Assembly: GCA_964483725.1 (NCBI GenBank)
Contig: CAZACQ010000001.1
Span: forward strand, 1 to 64,000
Direction: 5' to 3'
Length of the DNA stretch: 64,000 nucleotides
Origin: CAZACQ01 sp964483725
GTDB taxonomy: Bacteria > Patescibacteriota > Gracilibacteria > Absconditabacterales > Absconditicoccaceae
Part shown: positions 12,232 to 22,424 of the stretch, one piece after another
Numbering within the stretch: position 1 is the first letter of the stretch
Layout: every line of letters starts with the position of its first letter
Notes under the pieces: model-generated
Database searches by the model: none
What the model was told of the DNA's origin: nothing
The model's input: the letters and a program-made list of their open reading frames with translations, nothing else
Position numbers and translations under genes: made by a program

Positions 12232-13269
12232 TTATAGTAATGAATCAGGTTCTCGGTCTATTTTGAATCATTTTTGTTGTATTTTTAATTTTCAATATGC
12301 TATATCAATAAAGTTTTCTAAATTTCTTCATTTTAATATAATATTATATCTATATTTATTGAAAGCTTTATATATGATTGCTGGAGTTGAATATATCTCA
12401 ATATCTGTAAATCAAAGTTTTTCTTTTAAAAATAAGAGCTCTTTATTTAGCTCACTTATTTTATTAAAAAGTGTTTCTTCTATTTCATCTTTATACATTA
12501 TTTTACATATATTATTGTATGGGGGATAATCAAAATTTTTTCTAAACTCTAATTCTTCTTTCTTGAATTCTTCAAACTTTTGTGTTGCTGCATACTTTAT
12601 GCTATGACTATCAGTATTAAAACTTTGTATTATGAAATTGCTACAGTTAATATTTTTAATTCCTTCATATAGAAATAAAAAATTTTTATATGCTGAATTA
12701 AAATCAGGAAGGTTTAATCCTAGGTCAGCATTTAAAAAAATGATTAAATCGAAATCTACCTTTTTAATTCTAGATAGTATAGATGTTCATATAATTATAT
12801 TGTTTTTCCCTAAGTTGTTAATTAGGTTTTTTGCTTTAGAGTTTGAATTTACTGTTTCAGACTGTACAATAAACGAATTTATGTTAAAATCTTTTTTTAA
12901 TATTTGTTGTATTCTTTCTGTTCAATATCAATATTTGTTTATTTCATATGATCAACAATTTGAGCATTGACCCTCTTCATTATATTGAGTTTTGCATATA
13001 TGGCATAATCAAAAATAATTTCCATTATTATCTAAATGATATGCAATTGGTATATCGCAATTACTACATTTAGGTATGTTTCAACAATCATTACAAATAA
13101 TTCATGTACTAAATCACTTTTTATTTACTATTATTCATATTTTTTTATTTTGATTAATATATTTCTTGATTCATTTCCAAGCAATTTCTGAAAATGTTTT
13201 ATTATTTTCTTTAGTCATATCTATTAAAAATACTTTTTTATTATTTTTTTCAATTAATTCATAATTCAT
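12232..13269 (-). CDS. priA: C-terminal half of primosomal protein PriA (N-terminal helicase half absent)
   Basis: This 345-residue protein aligns by motif only to the second half of PriA. It opens with a hydrophobic strand and FSTGIICNDCG, then carries the paired zinc-binding cysteines (CNDC, CSNC, CHIC, CSNC at residues about 58-105). Next come the late helicase motif GYGTERIQQILKKDF and the C-terminal domain (EFRKNFDYPPYNNICKIMYK). PriA normally has about 700 residues. Here the DNA-binding domain and the Walker A and DEAH motifs are missing, and the 163 bases upstream hold no recognisable remnant. The AUG start is directly preceded by an AT-rich spacer. It may be a functional mini-protein that binds the primosome through its zinc domain, or a degraded gene. 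Internal frame and motifs are intact, which favours function. Confidence 0.82.
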
Positions 13270-13432
13270 TTAATAAATATAATTTCTAAAATTTTATTAT
13301 ATATAAATAAATTTATATAATATTTCAATCTTATATTTTAATTAAGTTGAATTTAAGGTAAACAATTTTTTGTTGATTTTTATTTATATATAAATATAAG
13401 ATCCCTTACATTTAGATTCTAATAAAATATTA

Positions 13433-13741
13433 ATGAAAAAATTAACATTATTAATACTATGAAGTTTTAGTTTATTCTTAGTTGCTTGTACTTGAGAACC
13501 TATGGACCAATGATTAGATGAATGAGACGAAGGTACAGATTTTGAAGCAGAATTTGATGATACATGAGCTGACGATTGAATGTGAACAGATGAATTTGAT
13601 GATACATGAGCTGACGACTGAATGTGAGGTGAAGATATAGAGGTAGAATTTGAAGAACTAGATGAAGCTATGGAGGAAGAAATGGAAGCTGATTATGAAG
13701 ATGATATGGATGATGTAGAAGTAGAATTTGATTTTGAATAA
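13433..13741 (+). CDS. small acidic repeat lipoprotein
   Basis: A 102-residue secreted protein. The N-terminus MKKLTLLILGSFSLFLVACTG is a lipoprotein signal with lipobox LVAC, so the mature protein would be tethered by Cys near residue 19. The rest is almost only Asp, Glu, Gly and Met. A 14-residue unit beginning EFDDTGADDGMG occurs twice in tandem (42-base period, 13550 and 13592), followed by an acidic tail of Glu and Asp. Such composition suggests cation binding or a flexible surface tether. It has its own strong terminator directly downstream, so it may be a monocistronic and possibly abundant transcript. Many glycines are TGA. Confidence 0.8.
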
Positions 13742-13757
13742 TTTAAAATATTATTTT

Positions 13758-13799
13758 AAATTTAAAAAGAAGTAGATTTATCTACTTCTTTTTAAATTT
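13758..13799 (+). terminator. long perfect hairpin terminator after the acidic lipoprotein
   Basis: A perfect 20-bp inverted repeat (13758-13777 with 13780-13799) with a 2-base spacer forms an unusually long stem. Its arms include AGAAGTAGAT and ATCTACTTCT. A T-run lies within the 3' arm. It sits 17 bases after the lipoprotein stop and 75 bases before pilT. Confidence 0.85.
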
Positions 13800-13874
13800 G
13801 ACAAAATCATATCTCTTGTATATAATTTTATTACCAAAGATAATACAAATATATTTATTTTTTACTTTATATTT

Positions 13875-14978
13875 ATGAATCAATTTCTTTCAAATAAATT
13901 TTATGATATAATTTGAAATATACTAAAATTTGACATTTCAGATATTCATGTCATTGAATGAGATGATATATATGTTAGAAAAAAATCATGAGAAATGATA
14001 CAAGTTAAAAGTACTTCAGTAAGTCATGATGAAATATATGGTTTTTTACATAATATATTATCTAATAATCAAGTTGATAGTTTAATTGAATGAACTGAAA
14101 TTGATTCTTCTTATTCTATACATTGATATAGATTTAGAATTAATGCATATAAATCAACAACTTGAATAAATCTAGCTCTTAGAAAACTTAATTCGAACCC
14201 TCCTTTTATGGAGGACTTATGATTTAAGCCTTATATTAAAGATAGAGTTCTTTCTAAATCTAGATGATTAATACTAGTTACCTGACAAACATGAAGCTGA
14301 AAATCAACATCTCTAGCTTCTATGGTAAATGAAATAAATATGAATCAGTCAAAGCATATAATAACACTAGAGGATCCTATAGAATTTGTACATAAAAATA
14401 AAAAGTCTTTAATTTCTCAAAGAGAAATATGAAAACATAGTAAATCTTGGTCTGATGCTATTAAATATTCATTAAGACAAGATCCAGATGTGGTAGTAGT
14501 TTGAGAAATGAGAGATTATGAGACAATATCATCTGTATTAACATTAGTTGAAACATGACATTTAGTTTTTAGTACTTTGCATACAATTGATGCAGTACAA
14601 ACTATAAGTAGAATAATAGATGTCTGTCCCACAAATAGGCAAAGACAAATATCAACCCAGCTTAGCTTAGCATTAGATATGGTAATATCTCAGTCCTTAA
14701 TTAAAGTAAACTGAGAAGATAGAAGGATCCCGGCAAGAGAGGTTTTGATTAATACAAATGCTATATCTAATAATATTAGAGAGTGAAATCTTGCACAAAT
14801 GTTTTGAATAATGGAAACAAGTGTTAAACATTGAATGCATACACTTGATCAAGATATTGCAAGACTTGTTTGTGATAAAAAGGTATTGTTAGATGATGCT
14901 TTAGCATATGTTAGAGATTATGATACCTTTAAGAATTTATTAAAGTATTACTCAAAGTCAAATGTGTGAATTGAATAA
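13875..14978 (+). CDS. pilT: type IV pilus retraction ATPase PilT
   Basis: A 367-residue cytoplasmic hexameric ATPase that powers pilus retraction. The N-terminal PAS-like part begins FDISDIHVIEGDDIYVRKK. Walker A is TGQTGSGKST near residue 136. The Asp box, VVGEMRDYETI, and the His box, TGHLVFSTLHT, follow in order. The C-terminus contains IPAREVLINTNAISNNIREG, the conserved AIRNLIRE-like region that distinguishes PilT from PilB. Its stop overlaps the start of the next ORF (cyclic-nucleotide-binding domain) by 17 bases, indicating translational coupling. The pilus assembly ATPase and platform genes are 23 kb away, at 37.5-40 kb. Confidence 0.95.
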
Positions 14979-15732
14979 GTTTATTAAGTCATATTGAGAG
15001 AAGCTTGAATTTAAGAAATGAGATTATATTTTTCATCAGTGAGACTCTGATGATAATTTATATTTTATTAATTTTTGAAGAATATTATTGTTAAAAAATT
15101 GAAAATGAATTTTTACAGTTTCAGATTGAGAAATTGTATGAGAAAAGAGTTTTATAGAATGAATAAAAAAGCCATTATCTTGAAAAGTTATGTCTGAAAA
15201 TGCTATTGTATATAAATTAAATTCTTCAAGTTTAGCTTCTTTAGATAAGACAAAACAAATTGATTTTTATAGATCTCTTTCTTTATTCATATCAAATAGG
15301 GTTTATAATATAAATGAAATACTTTACAATATTACAAATATAAATTCTAAAATTATTAATTTTAAATCTAAAGCTAATACTTTTAATAATGATATTTTTC
15401 AGCATTTATTTTCTTGACTTATTGATGTTGACGATTTCTTTCTTCTTAAAGATTTTGAATGAGAATATCAAAAAGTATTGTCCAATAGTATGTTTAATGA
15501 GAACTTAAGTAATATCTTAGATGCTTTAAAAGCAAATAAAAATAATATAATTGTATGAGAAGGCTTGTTATATTTTAAATCTTGAGATTATATATATTTA
15601 ATATTTTGAGAAAAAATTATTAATGATTATATTGTTTATAATACAATATCGTATTGTTTACCTTTATTCACATTTTTGGCAGAATCTTTTGAAAATAACA
15701 CTGTAGATAAGTTTTTAAAAATGTTTAAATAA
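14962..15732 (+). CDS. cyclic-nucleotide-binding-domain protein coupled to pilT
   Basis: A 256-residue soluble protein. Residues 15-75 look like a Crp-type cNMP-binding domain: LEFKKGDYIFHQGDSDDNLYFINFG, then GEIVGEKSFIEGIKKPLS. The middle is helical (FYRSLSLFISNRVYNINEILYNI), as in proteins where this domain is followed by a dimerisation helix. No helix-turn-helix is evident, so it is probably not a transcription factor. The start overlaps the pilT stop by 17 bases in another frame and the next gene follows after 3 bases, making a tight three-gene unit. It could link a nucleotide signal to pilus retraction; the ligand is unknown. Confidence 0.75.
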
Positions 15733-15735
15733 AAA

Positions 15736-17031
15736 ATGTCTTGAAAAAAAATTGCAGTAATAATTTTATTTTGATTTTTTACCTTTATTGCTATTTGGTT
15801 ATGAATATTGCAATATTTTTTATCTTGATGAGATGAAGACTTATCTAATAAATCTGCTGATATTTCATCAGCAATGAATGAAGAAGATAACGAATCTATA
15901 GCTGAACAGCCAGTGCAACAATATACATGAAATAAATCATTTGATGAAATATCTATACATATGCCATCTAAATTTAATAACAATTGATTTAGAATAATCA
16001 AAAGAAATCTTGAGAAAAATTTATCTTGAGATTTAAATCTAGTTTTATATGATAATAAATATGAATATAAGGATTCATTATTTTCTACTTGATATAAAGA
16101 TATGGATATTTTTATTGTTAACTCTCTTTGGTTAGACTCTTTTGTAGACAATACTTATTCATTTGAGTTAGCAGATAGTTCTATCAAATCCTTATTTAAT
16201 AGTATTTTCTATGATATATTAGATGATGATAATTACAGTTATATACCTTATTTAATAGATCCTTTTGTAACTTTTACAAATAAAAATTCATACTGGAATA
16301 ATATATCTGAACTTGAGTTTCAAGATATCAAAAGATATGTACTTTTAAATTCATGATGAAATACAACAATTAATATATGATTGTGACAAAATGATATTAT
16401 TGCAAATAGGAGAGGAGTTAATTTAGATTATTACTGATCTCTACTTAATATGATTTTTTCTTGATTTTTTGAAACTGATAATGAAGATTTTATAGAATTT
16501 TTAATAGATATTTGAACTGATGATATTTATAAATGATGGGATATGCAACAAACTTACTCTCTTTATAATAATTTAGATTGTAAAACTGATTCTTGTTTAT
16601 TCAAAAAATGACATAATGATTTAATGTTTTGAAATTCTTCAAGTTTAGCAAATTTTTGAGATTTTGATGATTATAATATTTTTAATAATCCCTTTTTTAC
16701 TAGTGATTATTATCCTGTGCAAACTTGGTGATTTATGATAAATGAAAATATAGAAAGTGAGATTCTTGCTCTTGAATTTGTACAAGAATTTATAGATTTA
16801 TGAGCATCTTGAAACAGATTTTTTTATGATAATTATATGTTTTCAGCTTTTAATAATATTTTCTATGATCAAAGTTTTGATTGGGATTATTCTTGAATAA
16901 AGTCTTATCAATGAAGGTATAAAACTGTAATCTCAGAACATGATATGTACAAAGATATATTATCATCAAGAGAGTTGTTGCAATTTATTAGGTGAAATAT
17001 GAGTTTTAATTCATTTATTGAGAGCCTTTAA
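15736..17031 (+). CDS. membrane-anchored extracellular protein, solute-binding-protein-like
   Basis: A 431-residue protein with one N-terminal membrane anchor (AVIILFGFFTFIAIWLWIL) and a long outside domain. The domain has patches reminiscent of extracellular sugar-binding proteins (DIFIVNSLWLDSF, PYLIDPFVTF, then a helical stretch), with many aromatic residues and Asn. The resemblance is weak, and I treat it as a hypothesis only. It follows the cNMP-domain gene by 3 bases and so belongs to the pilT unit. Its last 17 bases overlap the end of a convergent gene. It could be a surface binding protein for prey or host contact, but nothing in the sequence proves this. Confidence 0.7.
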
Positions 17032-17359
17032 GTTTAAGATCTTTAAATTTACTTTCTATTGTTTTATAATTATCCTCATGGTTTAGTAACTCATTATTTT
17101 CCATTTTATTCTTGATTCAGTGATTTATTATGTTTTTTTGGTCTTCTATCTGAATCATTAAATTTTTTTTATCTTTATCTTTTATCTTGGATTCTTTTAT
17201 AGATTTTTCAAGATTATTGTAGTTTTTTATGATTTTTTTTGCTTCTTTTTTGCTTACATTTTTTCTATTTATTTTTATATATATGATGATACTTATTAAA
17301 AGTAACAATAGTATTAATCATAAATAAATAGCTATTTCTTCATTGTCTATATTTATCAT
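17015..17359 (-). CDS. small membrane-anchored coiled-coil protein
   Basis: A 114-residue protein. Residues 10-30 form one hydrophobic helix (AIYLGLILLLLLISIIIYI); the remainder is Lys-rich and heptad-like (SKKEAKKIIKNYNNLEKSIK), with no known motif. Its ATG follows the stop codon of murA directly, with no spacer, so the two are cotranscribed and likely translationally coupled. One TGA in the helix and another near the C-terminus read as Gly. Possibly an envelope-associated adaptor, but no family was recognised. Confidence 0.65.
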
Positions 17360-18583
17360 TTATATTTTATTTATATTAACTCATAAATTACTAAGTTTTT
17401 TATCTATATTTTCATATCATCTTAAAATTATTTCTTCTTGCATAATGTATGTTGTTCATTTTGCTATTATTCATGCTAACAACATTGCTCATCATCATCT
17501 AAGATCAGTTGTACTTACATATCATCATTCTAGGTCTTGTTTACCAATAATTATTACTTGATGAGGATTTAATATTTCTAATTTTGCTCATAGATTTTCA
17601 AGCTCAGCTAAATAAGTGAATCTTCACTCAAATAAAGTTTCATGTATTTTACTTATTCAATTAGCTTGAGTCAGTAATACTCAAAATATTGATTGTAAGT
17701 CAGTTGGAAATCAAGGGAATATGCAAGTTTGTAGTTTTATGCTTTTGTAGTTTTTTATATTTTTTGAATTTACAGTAATAGTTTCTTTGTCTATTATATC
17801 ATAGTTTATTCATATGCTATCTGCAATTGAAAATACTGCAGTTAGGTCATTTGTATTGCATCATTTTATAGTAATTTCACTATTTTCTACACAAGCTCAT
17901 ATTGCAAAAAATGTTCATGCTTCAATATAGTCTCATATTATTTTGAATTCATCTTTTTCTATATTAATTTTTCATGGTTTTATTCTTATTGTATGATCAA
18001 ATTCTATATTTATTTCTGCTCAAATATTTCTTAGAAATTCTATCAAGTTTATAACATGTGGTTCTATAGCAGCTTGTTTAATTTTTACTTCATAATTTAT
18101 GTTTGAAAATGCTAAATAAGTTAAAAGGCTTTCTGTAGCTGTAACACTAAATTCTTTGAGTATGATTTCTTTTTTTGCTTTTCCTTCTATTTGATAGCTT
18201 TTAAATCAATTTTCTACAATTTTTATACCTGCCTGTTCTAATGCATCATCAAATGTAGATGTTGGTCTTTTACCGATTTTACATCATCAAGCACTTTTAA
18301 ATTTAACTTTTCAAAACTTTAATAATCACCATGGTATCAATAAAATAGAAGATCTTATTTTTTCTGCTTCTTTTATTGTAAGGTCTAGTTCATTTTTATT
18401 TTTATTTTTTGATATACTTATTATTTCTTCTAGTACCTTTACATCATTTATTTGAGGTTTATTAATTAGTTTAATTTTATTGTCAAGTAATATATTACTT
18501 GCTATTATAGGAAGAGCTGCATTTTTGCTTCATGAAACTTCTACCTCTCACGAAAGGTTTTTAGATTCTTTTACTTTAAACAT
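17360..18583 (-). CDS. murA: UDP-N-acetylglucosamine 1-carboxyvinyltransferase
   Basis: A 407-residue enzyme of the first committed step of peptidoglycan synthesis, transferring enolpyruvate from PEP to UDP-GlcNAc. Visible features are SGSKNAALPIIASNILL near residue 17 (substrate Lys-Asn), the catalytic cysteine in AGGCKIGKRPTSTF near residue 101, and the C-terminal DLRGGAAMLVAG. The presence of Cys rather than Asp at the active site predicts fosfomycin sensitivity, from family knowledge. Length is close to the usual 420. It is the second gene of a minus-strand group running from the transketolase-like protein to the coiled-coil protein. Confidence 0.95.
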
Positions 18584-18607
18584 TTTTAAATATGTAATTA
18601 TTTAAAT

Positions 18608-19531
18608 TTATATTTTTGTTATTTTTTCCAAGATTCATTTAGCATCAAATTTTGTATTTTCTCGTATATATTCTTCTGATTGTGTACTTATGCTTCTATC
18701 TGGTGTTATTGTTGCTATTTTAAGATCTATCATTCATATATCCCAAAGTTGTGATTTAATTTTATTTATTAAATTTAGATTTTCCAGTTGATCTACAATA
18801 ATAATTAATTTTTCTGTTCTTTGTAAACTCTCTAGTATTTCATTTTTTAATTTGAAATTATAATCTAACACAGCAAAAACATCATAATTTTTTCAATCTC
18901 CCCTTAGTATTTCAGTAAACTGTATGCTATCTTGTAATATACTAGCTCAGATTAATATTGTTCAATTGTCTCACATTAATCAGTATTCTCTAAGTGATAT
19001 AATACTTTCATCATTAGATATACTAGCATCCTCATCTTTTGCTATATTTCAAACAAGTGTTTTTTGAGGTATTCTAATATATTTTTGTCACTTTTTACTC
19101 AAGAATGAAAAAAATGTTATGAAGTCATAACTTTCTTTAATTTCAATATCATAATTTAATAAACTTGATATATCATCTGCTTCTATTATTTTTTTGTTTA
19201 ATGCAGAACTTATTCAAGCTCATAAATTTATGATAGTAAAATTTTTATTTTTTTCTTTTGCCTTTTTGATGAAAGGTGTAAGATAGTTTATATTTAATTT
19301 ATCTAATACTATTAGTATGTTTTCATGTTTCTCTAGTTTTGATATCAATTTTCAGTTTATTGAAAAATCATATCATAGCTTATCTAATGTTGATATATTC
19401 ATATTTTTGTATTCACTTTCTTGTTCTTCTGGTAAGTTTTCATATATGATACAATCAAATATTTTTTTATCTGATAAATTTTTTAATATTAGTCATTCTC
19501 TAATATATTTTATTACATCTATCTCATTCAT
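18608..19531 (-). CDS. transketolase-like half protein (Pyr and C-terminal domains, degenerate)
   Basis: A 307-residue soluble protein. The central pattern (FTIINLGAGISSALNKK, then ESYDFITFFSFLSKKG, then QKYIRIPQ) resembles the pyrimidine-binding domain of transketolase and DXS-type proteins. The C-terminal part (GTILIGASILQDSIQF, YDVFAVLDY, RTEKLIIIVDQLEN) resembles the transketolase C domain. The N-terminal TPP-diphosphate domain is absent and no catalytic Glu motif is obvious, so it may be a regulatory or degenerate paralogue or one subunit of a split enzyme. It precedes murA by 24 bases on the same strand. The assignment rests on weak patterns and could be wrong. Confidence 0.5.
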
Positions 19532-19553
19532 AATTTATAGTTTGTTAATAGTT

Positions 19554-19934
19554 TTAAATCTTCATTATTTCATACTTAATTGATTTTTTTTCAACCATAT
19601 TTTTTATTGATTTTTCATTTTTATTCAAGTTAGATTTTCAACTTTTAATCTCTAAAAATATTATTTGTTTTAGTTTTCATTCACTTAATCAGTCAAAAAT
19701 AATATAATCTATTCATTTTCATATAAATACTAGATCTTTATAGTTATACTTAAATTGTGGTAGTATAGGAGCAATTTTTTCATTTACATGTCACAAGATT
19801 ACTGACTTAGACTTTCAAACTGCATCTTTTCTTATTTTTCTACTATTTATCCAAAAATAAAACTTAGCAATCATGTATCAAAATATTAATCAAATAATTA
19901 TTCAGGCTATTAATAATACTAAATTCTCGTTCAT
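19554..19934 (-). CDS. membrane-anchored Holliday-junction-endonuclease-like protein
   Basis: A 126-residue protein with an N-terminal hydrophobic helix (LVLLIAGIIIGLIFGYMIA) followed by a compact domain. The domain segments GKSKSVILGHVNEKIAPILP, DLVFIGKGIDYIIFDGLSEG and IIFLEIKSGKSNL match the pattern of the family described as endonucleases related to archaeal Holliday junction resolvases. Conserved elements are a Glu in the first segment, an Asp in GIDYIIFDG and E-x-K in LEIKSGKS, i.e. a PD-(D/E)xK-like core. It is the first gene of the minus-strand group leading to murA, 22 bases upstream of the transketolase-like ORF. Its true substrate is unknown. Confidence 0.75.
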
Positions 19935-20008
19935 AAAACTATAATTTAATCTATATAAAGTATATCTTTAATATATAATATATAACTATTATCAAGCATA
20001 AATATTTG

Positions 20009-20036
20009 TTGACATTTAATAAAACTTAATTATATT
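20009..20036 (+). promoter_or_regulatory. sigma-70-type promoter of the 20.1-kb small unit
   Basis: A consensus -35 box TTGACA (20009-20014) is followed after 16 bases by TATATT (20031-20036). Transcription would begin near 20042, directly before the 5' hairpin. Perfect TTGACA boxes are rare in this window and recur at the two other small units. Confidence 0.65.
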
Positions 20037-20043
20037 ACTTATT

Positions 20044-20061
20044 GCTACCAATTTTGGTAGC
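20044..20061 (+). other. 5'-terminal stem-loop of the small-ORF mRNA
   Basis: Inverted repeat GCTACCA / TGGTAGC with an ATTT loop, placed within a few bases of the expected transcription start and 10 bases before the ribosome binding site. A hairpin at the extreme 5' end commonly protects an mRNA from decay, which would suit a highly expressed or stable transcript. It could alternatively be a protein-binding or sensing element. Confidence 0.6.
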
Positions 20062-20081
20062 GATTACTTAAAGGAGAACAT

Positions 20082-20234
20082 ATGGAAGAAAAGACCAATA
20101 ATGCTTTTCTCACAGCTATTGAGCTGAGAGATATGGAGGAGAGTAGTCTTAGACAGCTGCTCGAAGAGGGTGTCAGATTGTCCCCCATTGCTGAAAAATT
20201 AGCCAAAAAATGGGGTTGGATCTGACCTTGCTAG
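20082..20234 (+). CDS. 47-50 aa peptide in a GC-richer autonomous transcription unit
   Basis: The ORF starts at ATG 20082 behind a textbook Shine-Dalgarno AAGGAG (20071-20076, 5-base spacing), a rarity in this genome. Its base composition (close to half G+C by eye) and codons (CTG, CTC, GAG, GTC, CCC, GGT) differ strongly from its AT-rich neighbours. The peptide is helical and amphipathic (FLTAIELRDMEESSLRQLLE, then SPIAEKLAKKWGWI). Codon 48 is TGA: under the standard code it ends the 47-residue peptide; under code 25 it reads Gly-Pro-Cys and stops at TAG 20232. Both internal glycines are GGT. I do not recognise the family. Either it came from a UGA-stop organism, or it is a native abundant peptide under different codon selection. 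Promoter, 5' hairpin and terminator frame it exactly. Confidence 0.7.
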
Positions 20235-20279
20235 GTTATACCTAGCAAAAAAAGCGCTAGGTTTATCCTGGCGCTTTTT
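20229..20279 (+). terminator. double hairpin ending the small-ORF unit
   Basis: Two consecutive stems lie here. The first is TGCTAGGT / ACCTAGCA (20229-20236, 20240-20247), which encloses the TAG stop codon. The second is GCGCTAGG / CCTGGCGC (20254-20261, 20267-20274) with one G-T pair, flanked by an A-run and a T-run, and is a classical intrinsic terminator. The GC-rich stems contrast with the AT-rich terminators of ordinary genes here. The first stem may respond to ribosome position at the UGA codon six bases before the TAG, which is speculative. Confidence 0.85.
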
Positions 20280-20341
20280 ATCTTGAATAAAAACTTATCT
20301 TGTATAATATAATTTTATACTTTATAAATAAACTTTATAAT

Positions 20342-21238
20342 ATGGAAACTAATTATATTTGGCATAACTGAAAATTTATTGAATGGAATGAATCTTTACA
20401 ACATACAGTAAATCATGCTTTACACTATTGAACTTGAGCTTTTGAATGAATTAGGCTATATGATACTAAAATTTGACCAAGAGCTTTCAGGCTTACAGAC
20501 CACATAAAGAGACTTTTTTATAGTGCTGATGTATTAGGTTTAGAAGTTGGCTATAGTGTTGATGAGGTCTGTCAAATAATTAACAATTTAATTAGTAAGA
20601 ACTGAATTTATAATTGATATATTAGACCTATTATTTGGCACTGATATTGAAAAATGTGATTAAATCCATCTTGAGCAAATACAGACTTTGTAATATCATT
20701 GTGGAATTGGTGAAAATATTTAGAAAATGCTTCTGTTAAAGTAAAGATTTCTAATTTTATTAGGCCTCATCCTAGCAGTTTAGTAATAGATGCTAAACTT
20801 TCTTGATATTATATAAATAGTTATTTTGCAAATAATGAAGCTAAAAATTTATGATATGATGAAGCATTATTACTTGATTATAAATGAAATATAGCTGAGT
20901 GACCATGAGAAAATATATTTTTTATAAAATGAGATAAGCTTATTACACCAAATCTTTGTTCAATATTACCATGAATTACAAGAGATACGGTTTTGAAATA
21001 TATTTCCAAAGAATTTAATTTAGAACCTGTTGAGTTTGATATAAAGCCTTCAGATTTATCTTGATTTGAAGAAGCTTTTTTCGTAGGGACAGCAGCAGAA
21101 GTAACTCCTATAGCAAAAATAGATGACTTAGATTGAAATAGTATTAATTATAAAACTATGTTTTGAAGCAAAATTGCAAATTACTATAAAGATTTGGTTT
21201 CTTGATACATTGAAAAATATAAGTTTTTGCTTTATTAG
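20342..21238 (+). CDS. ilvE: branched-chain-amino-acid aminotransferase
   Basis: A 298-residue fold-type IV PLP enzyme transferring amino groups to branched-chain keto acids. The start MetTNYIWHNGKFIEWNESLQ, then HALHYGTGAFEGIRLY, is typical of IlvE. The PLP lysine lies in DAKLSGYYINS near residue 150, and the phosphate-binding region EGPGENIFFIK follows near residue 190, then FFVGTAAEVTPI. Length is normal (about 300). No other branched-chain biosynthesis gene is nearby, so it may serve in salvage or amino-acid balancing. It begins 63 bases after the terminator of the small unit and is probably transcribed separately from it. Confidence 0.93.
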
Positions 21239-21340
21239 TTAATTTTTTCTTGAAAAATTTTGTAGCATCCTTATATTTTAGGTGCTATGTATGTTTATTA
21301 TATTAATAAATGAATTTAATTTTTAATATTTTGATAGTAG

Positions 21341-22420
21341 ATGTTTGATTTTGATCCAAATAAAAATTATTATGAAATCTTATGAGTAAGTGAAGATGCA
21401 AGTGAAGATGAAATTAAAAAAGCATTTAGAAAATTAGCAGTAAAATATCACCCTGATAGATGATGAGATGCTGAAGAGTTTAAAAAGATAAATGAAGCTC
21501 ATCAGGTGCTTTCTGATAACCAAAAAAGACAACAATATGATGCATATAGAAAAGGTTGATATACTTGATGATTCTGATGATGAGGTTTTGGTTGATGAAC
21601 AACATTTGATGTTAATGACATTTTTTGAGATATATTTGGAGATGTTTTCTGATGAGCATGATGAGCAAGGGCTTGAAGTAGGCCTAGAAGATGAAGTGAT
21701 ATTCAAGTTTCTATAAAAATATCGTTTAAAGAAGCTTATTCATGAGTTTCAAAAGAATTTAAATATAAGAGAATGGATTCTTGTAATACTTGTTCTTGAT
21801 CTTGAGTTGCTCCTGATAGTAAAAAAGAAACTTGTAAGAACTGTAATGGTAAGTGAGTTGTAATTCAACAACAAAGAACACCATTTTGAGTTATGCAAAC
21901 TCAGTCAACTTGTAATGTATGTTTTTGACAATGAGTTACAAATTCTAAACCATGTTGAGATTGTTCTGGTAAGTGACTTGTTGAGAAAGAAGAAAAGATA
22001 AAAGTAGATATACCTTCGTGAATTAAATCATGAGAATTCTTAAGAGTTCCTTGAATGTGAAATTACTGAAAAAATTGATGACCTACATGAGACCTTTATG
22101 TAAAAGTTCTTTATGAAGAAGATCCTAATTTTTCTAGATCATGAGATGATCTTATTTATAATGCTCAAATTCCTTATTATGATGCAGTATTGTGATGAGA
22201 AGTTTTTGTACCTCATCCAGATTGAGAACTTAAAGTAAAAGTGCCCAAATGAACTCAAGTAGGTGAAAGAATTGTTGTTTCCTGAAAATGATTTTGAAAA
22301 TGATGATTTTGAATATGGAATAAAAAAGGTGACTTGGTAGTTGTACCTAAGATAATACTACCTAAAAAATTATCAAAAGAACAACAAGAATTATTTGAAA
22401 AACTTAAAAAATTATCCTAA
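21341..22420 (+). CDS. dnaJ: chaperone DnaJ (Hsp40)
   Basis: A 359-residue co-chaperone that stimulates DnaK. The J domain has YYEILGVSEDASEDEIKKAF and the HPD motif (YHPDRGGD) near residue 36. A Gly/Phe-rich linker (GGYTGGFGGGGFGGG) is coded almost entirely with TGA glycines, one of the clearest proofs of recoding in the window. Four CxxCxGxG zinc repeats follow: CNTCSGSG, CKNCNGKG, CNVCFGQG, CGDCSGKG. The C-terminal substrate domains contain DLYVKVLYEEDPNFSRSGDD and the dimerisation end. dnaK and grpE are not in this window. Confidence 0.96.
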
Positions 22421-22424
22421 ATAT

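Noticed and set aside
20082..20279. Tryptophan attenuator or tmRNA interpretation of the small unit
   Set aside because: WGW contains only two Trp codons, the gene after the terminator is ilvE and not a trp gene, and there is no tRNA-like acceptor structure as in tmRNA.
21263..21287. Imperfect hairpin TAGCATCC / GGTGCTA after ilvE
   Set aside because: One bulged base and no T-run; too weak to call a terminator or RNA element.
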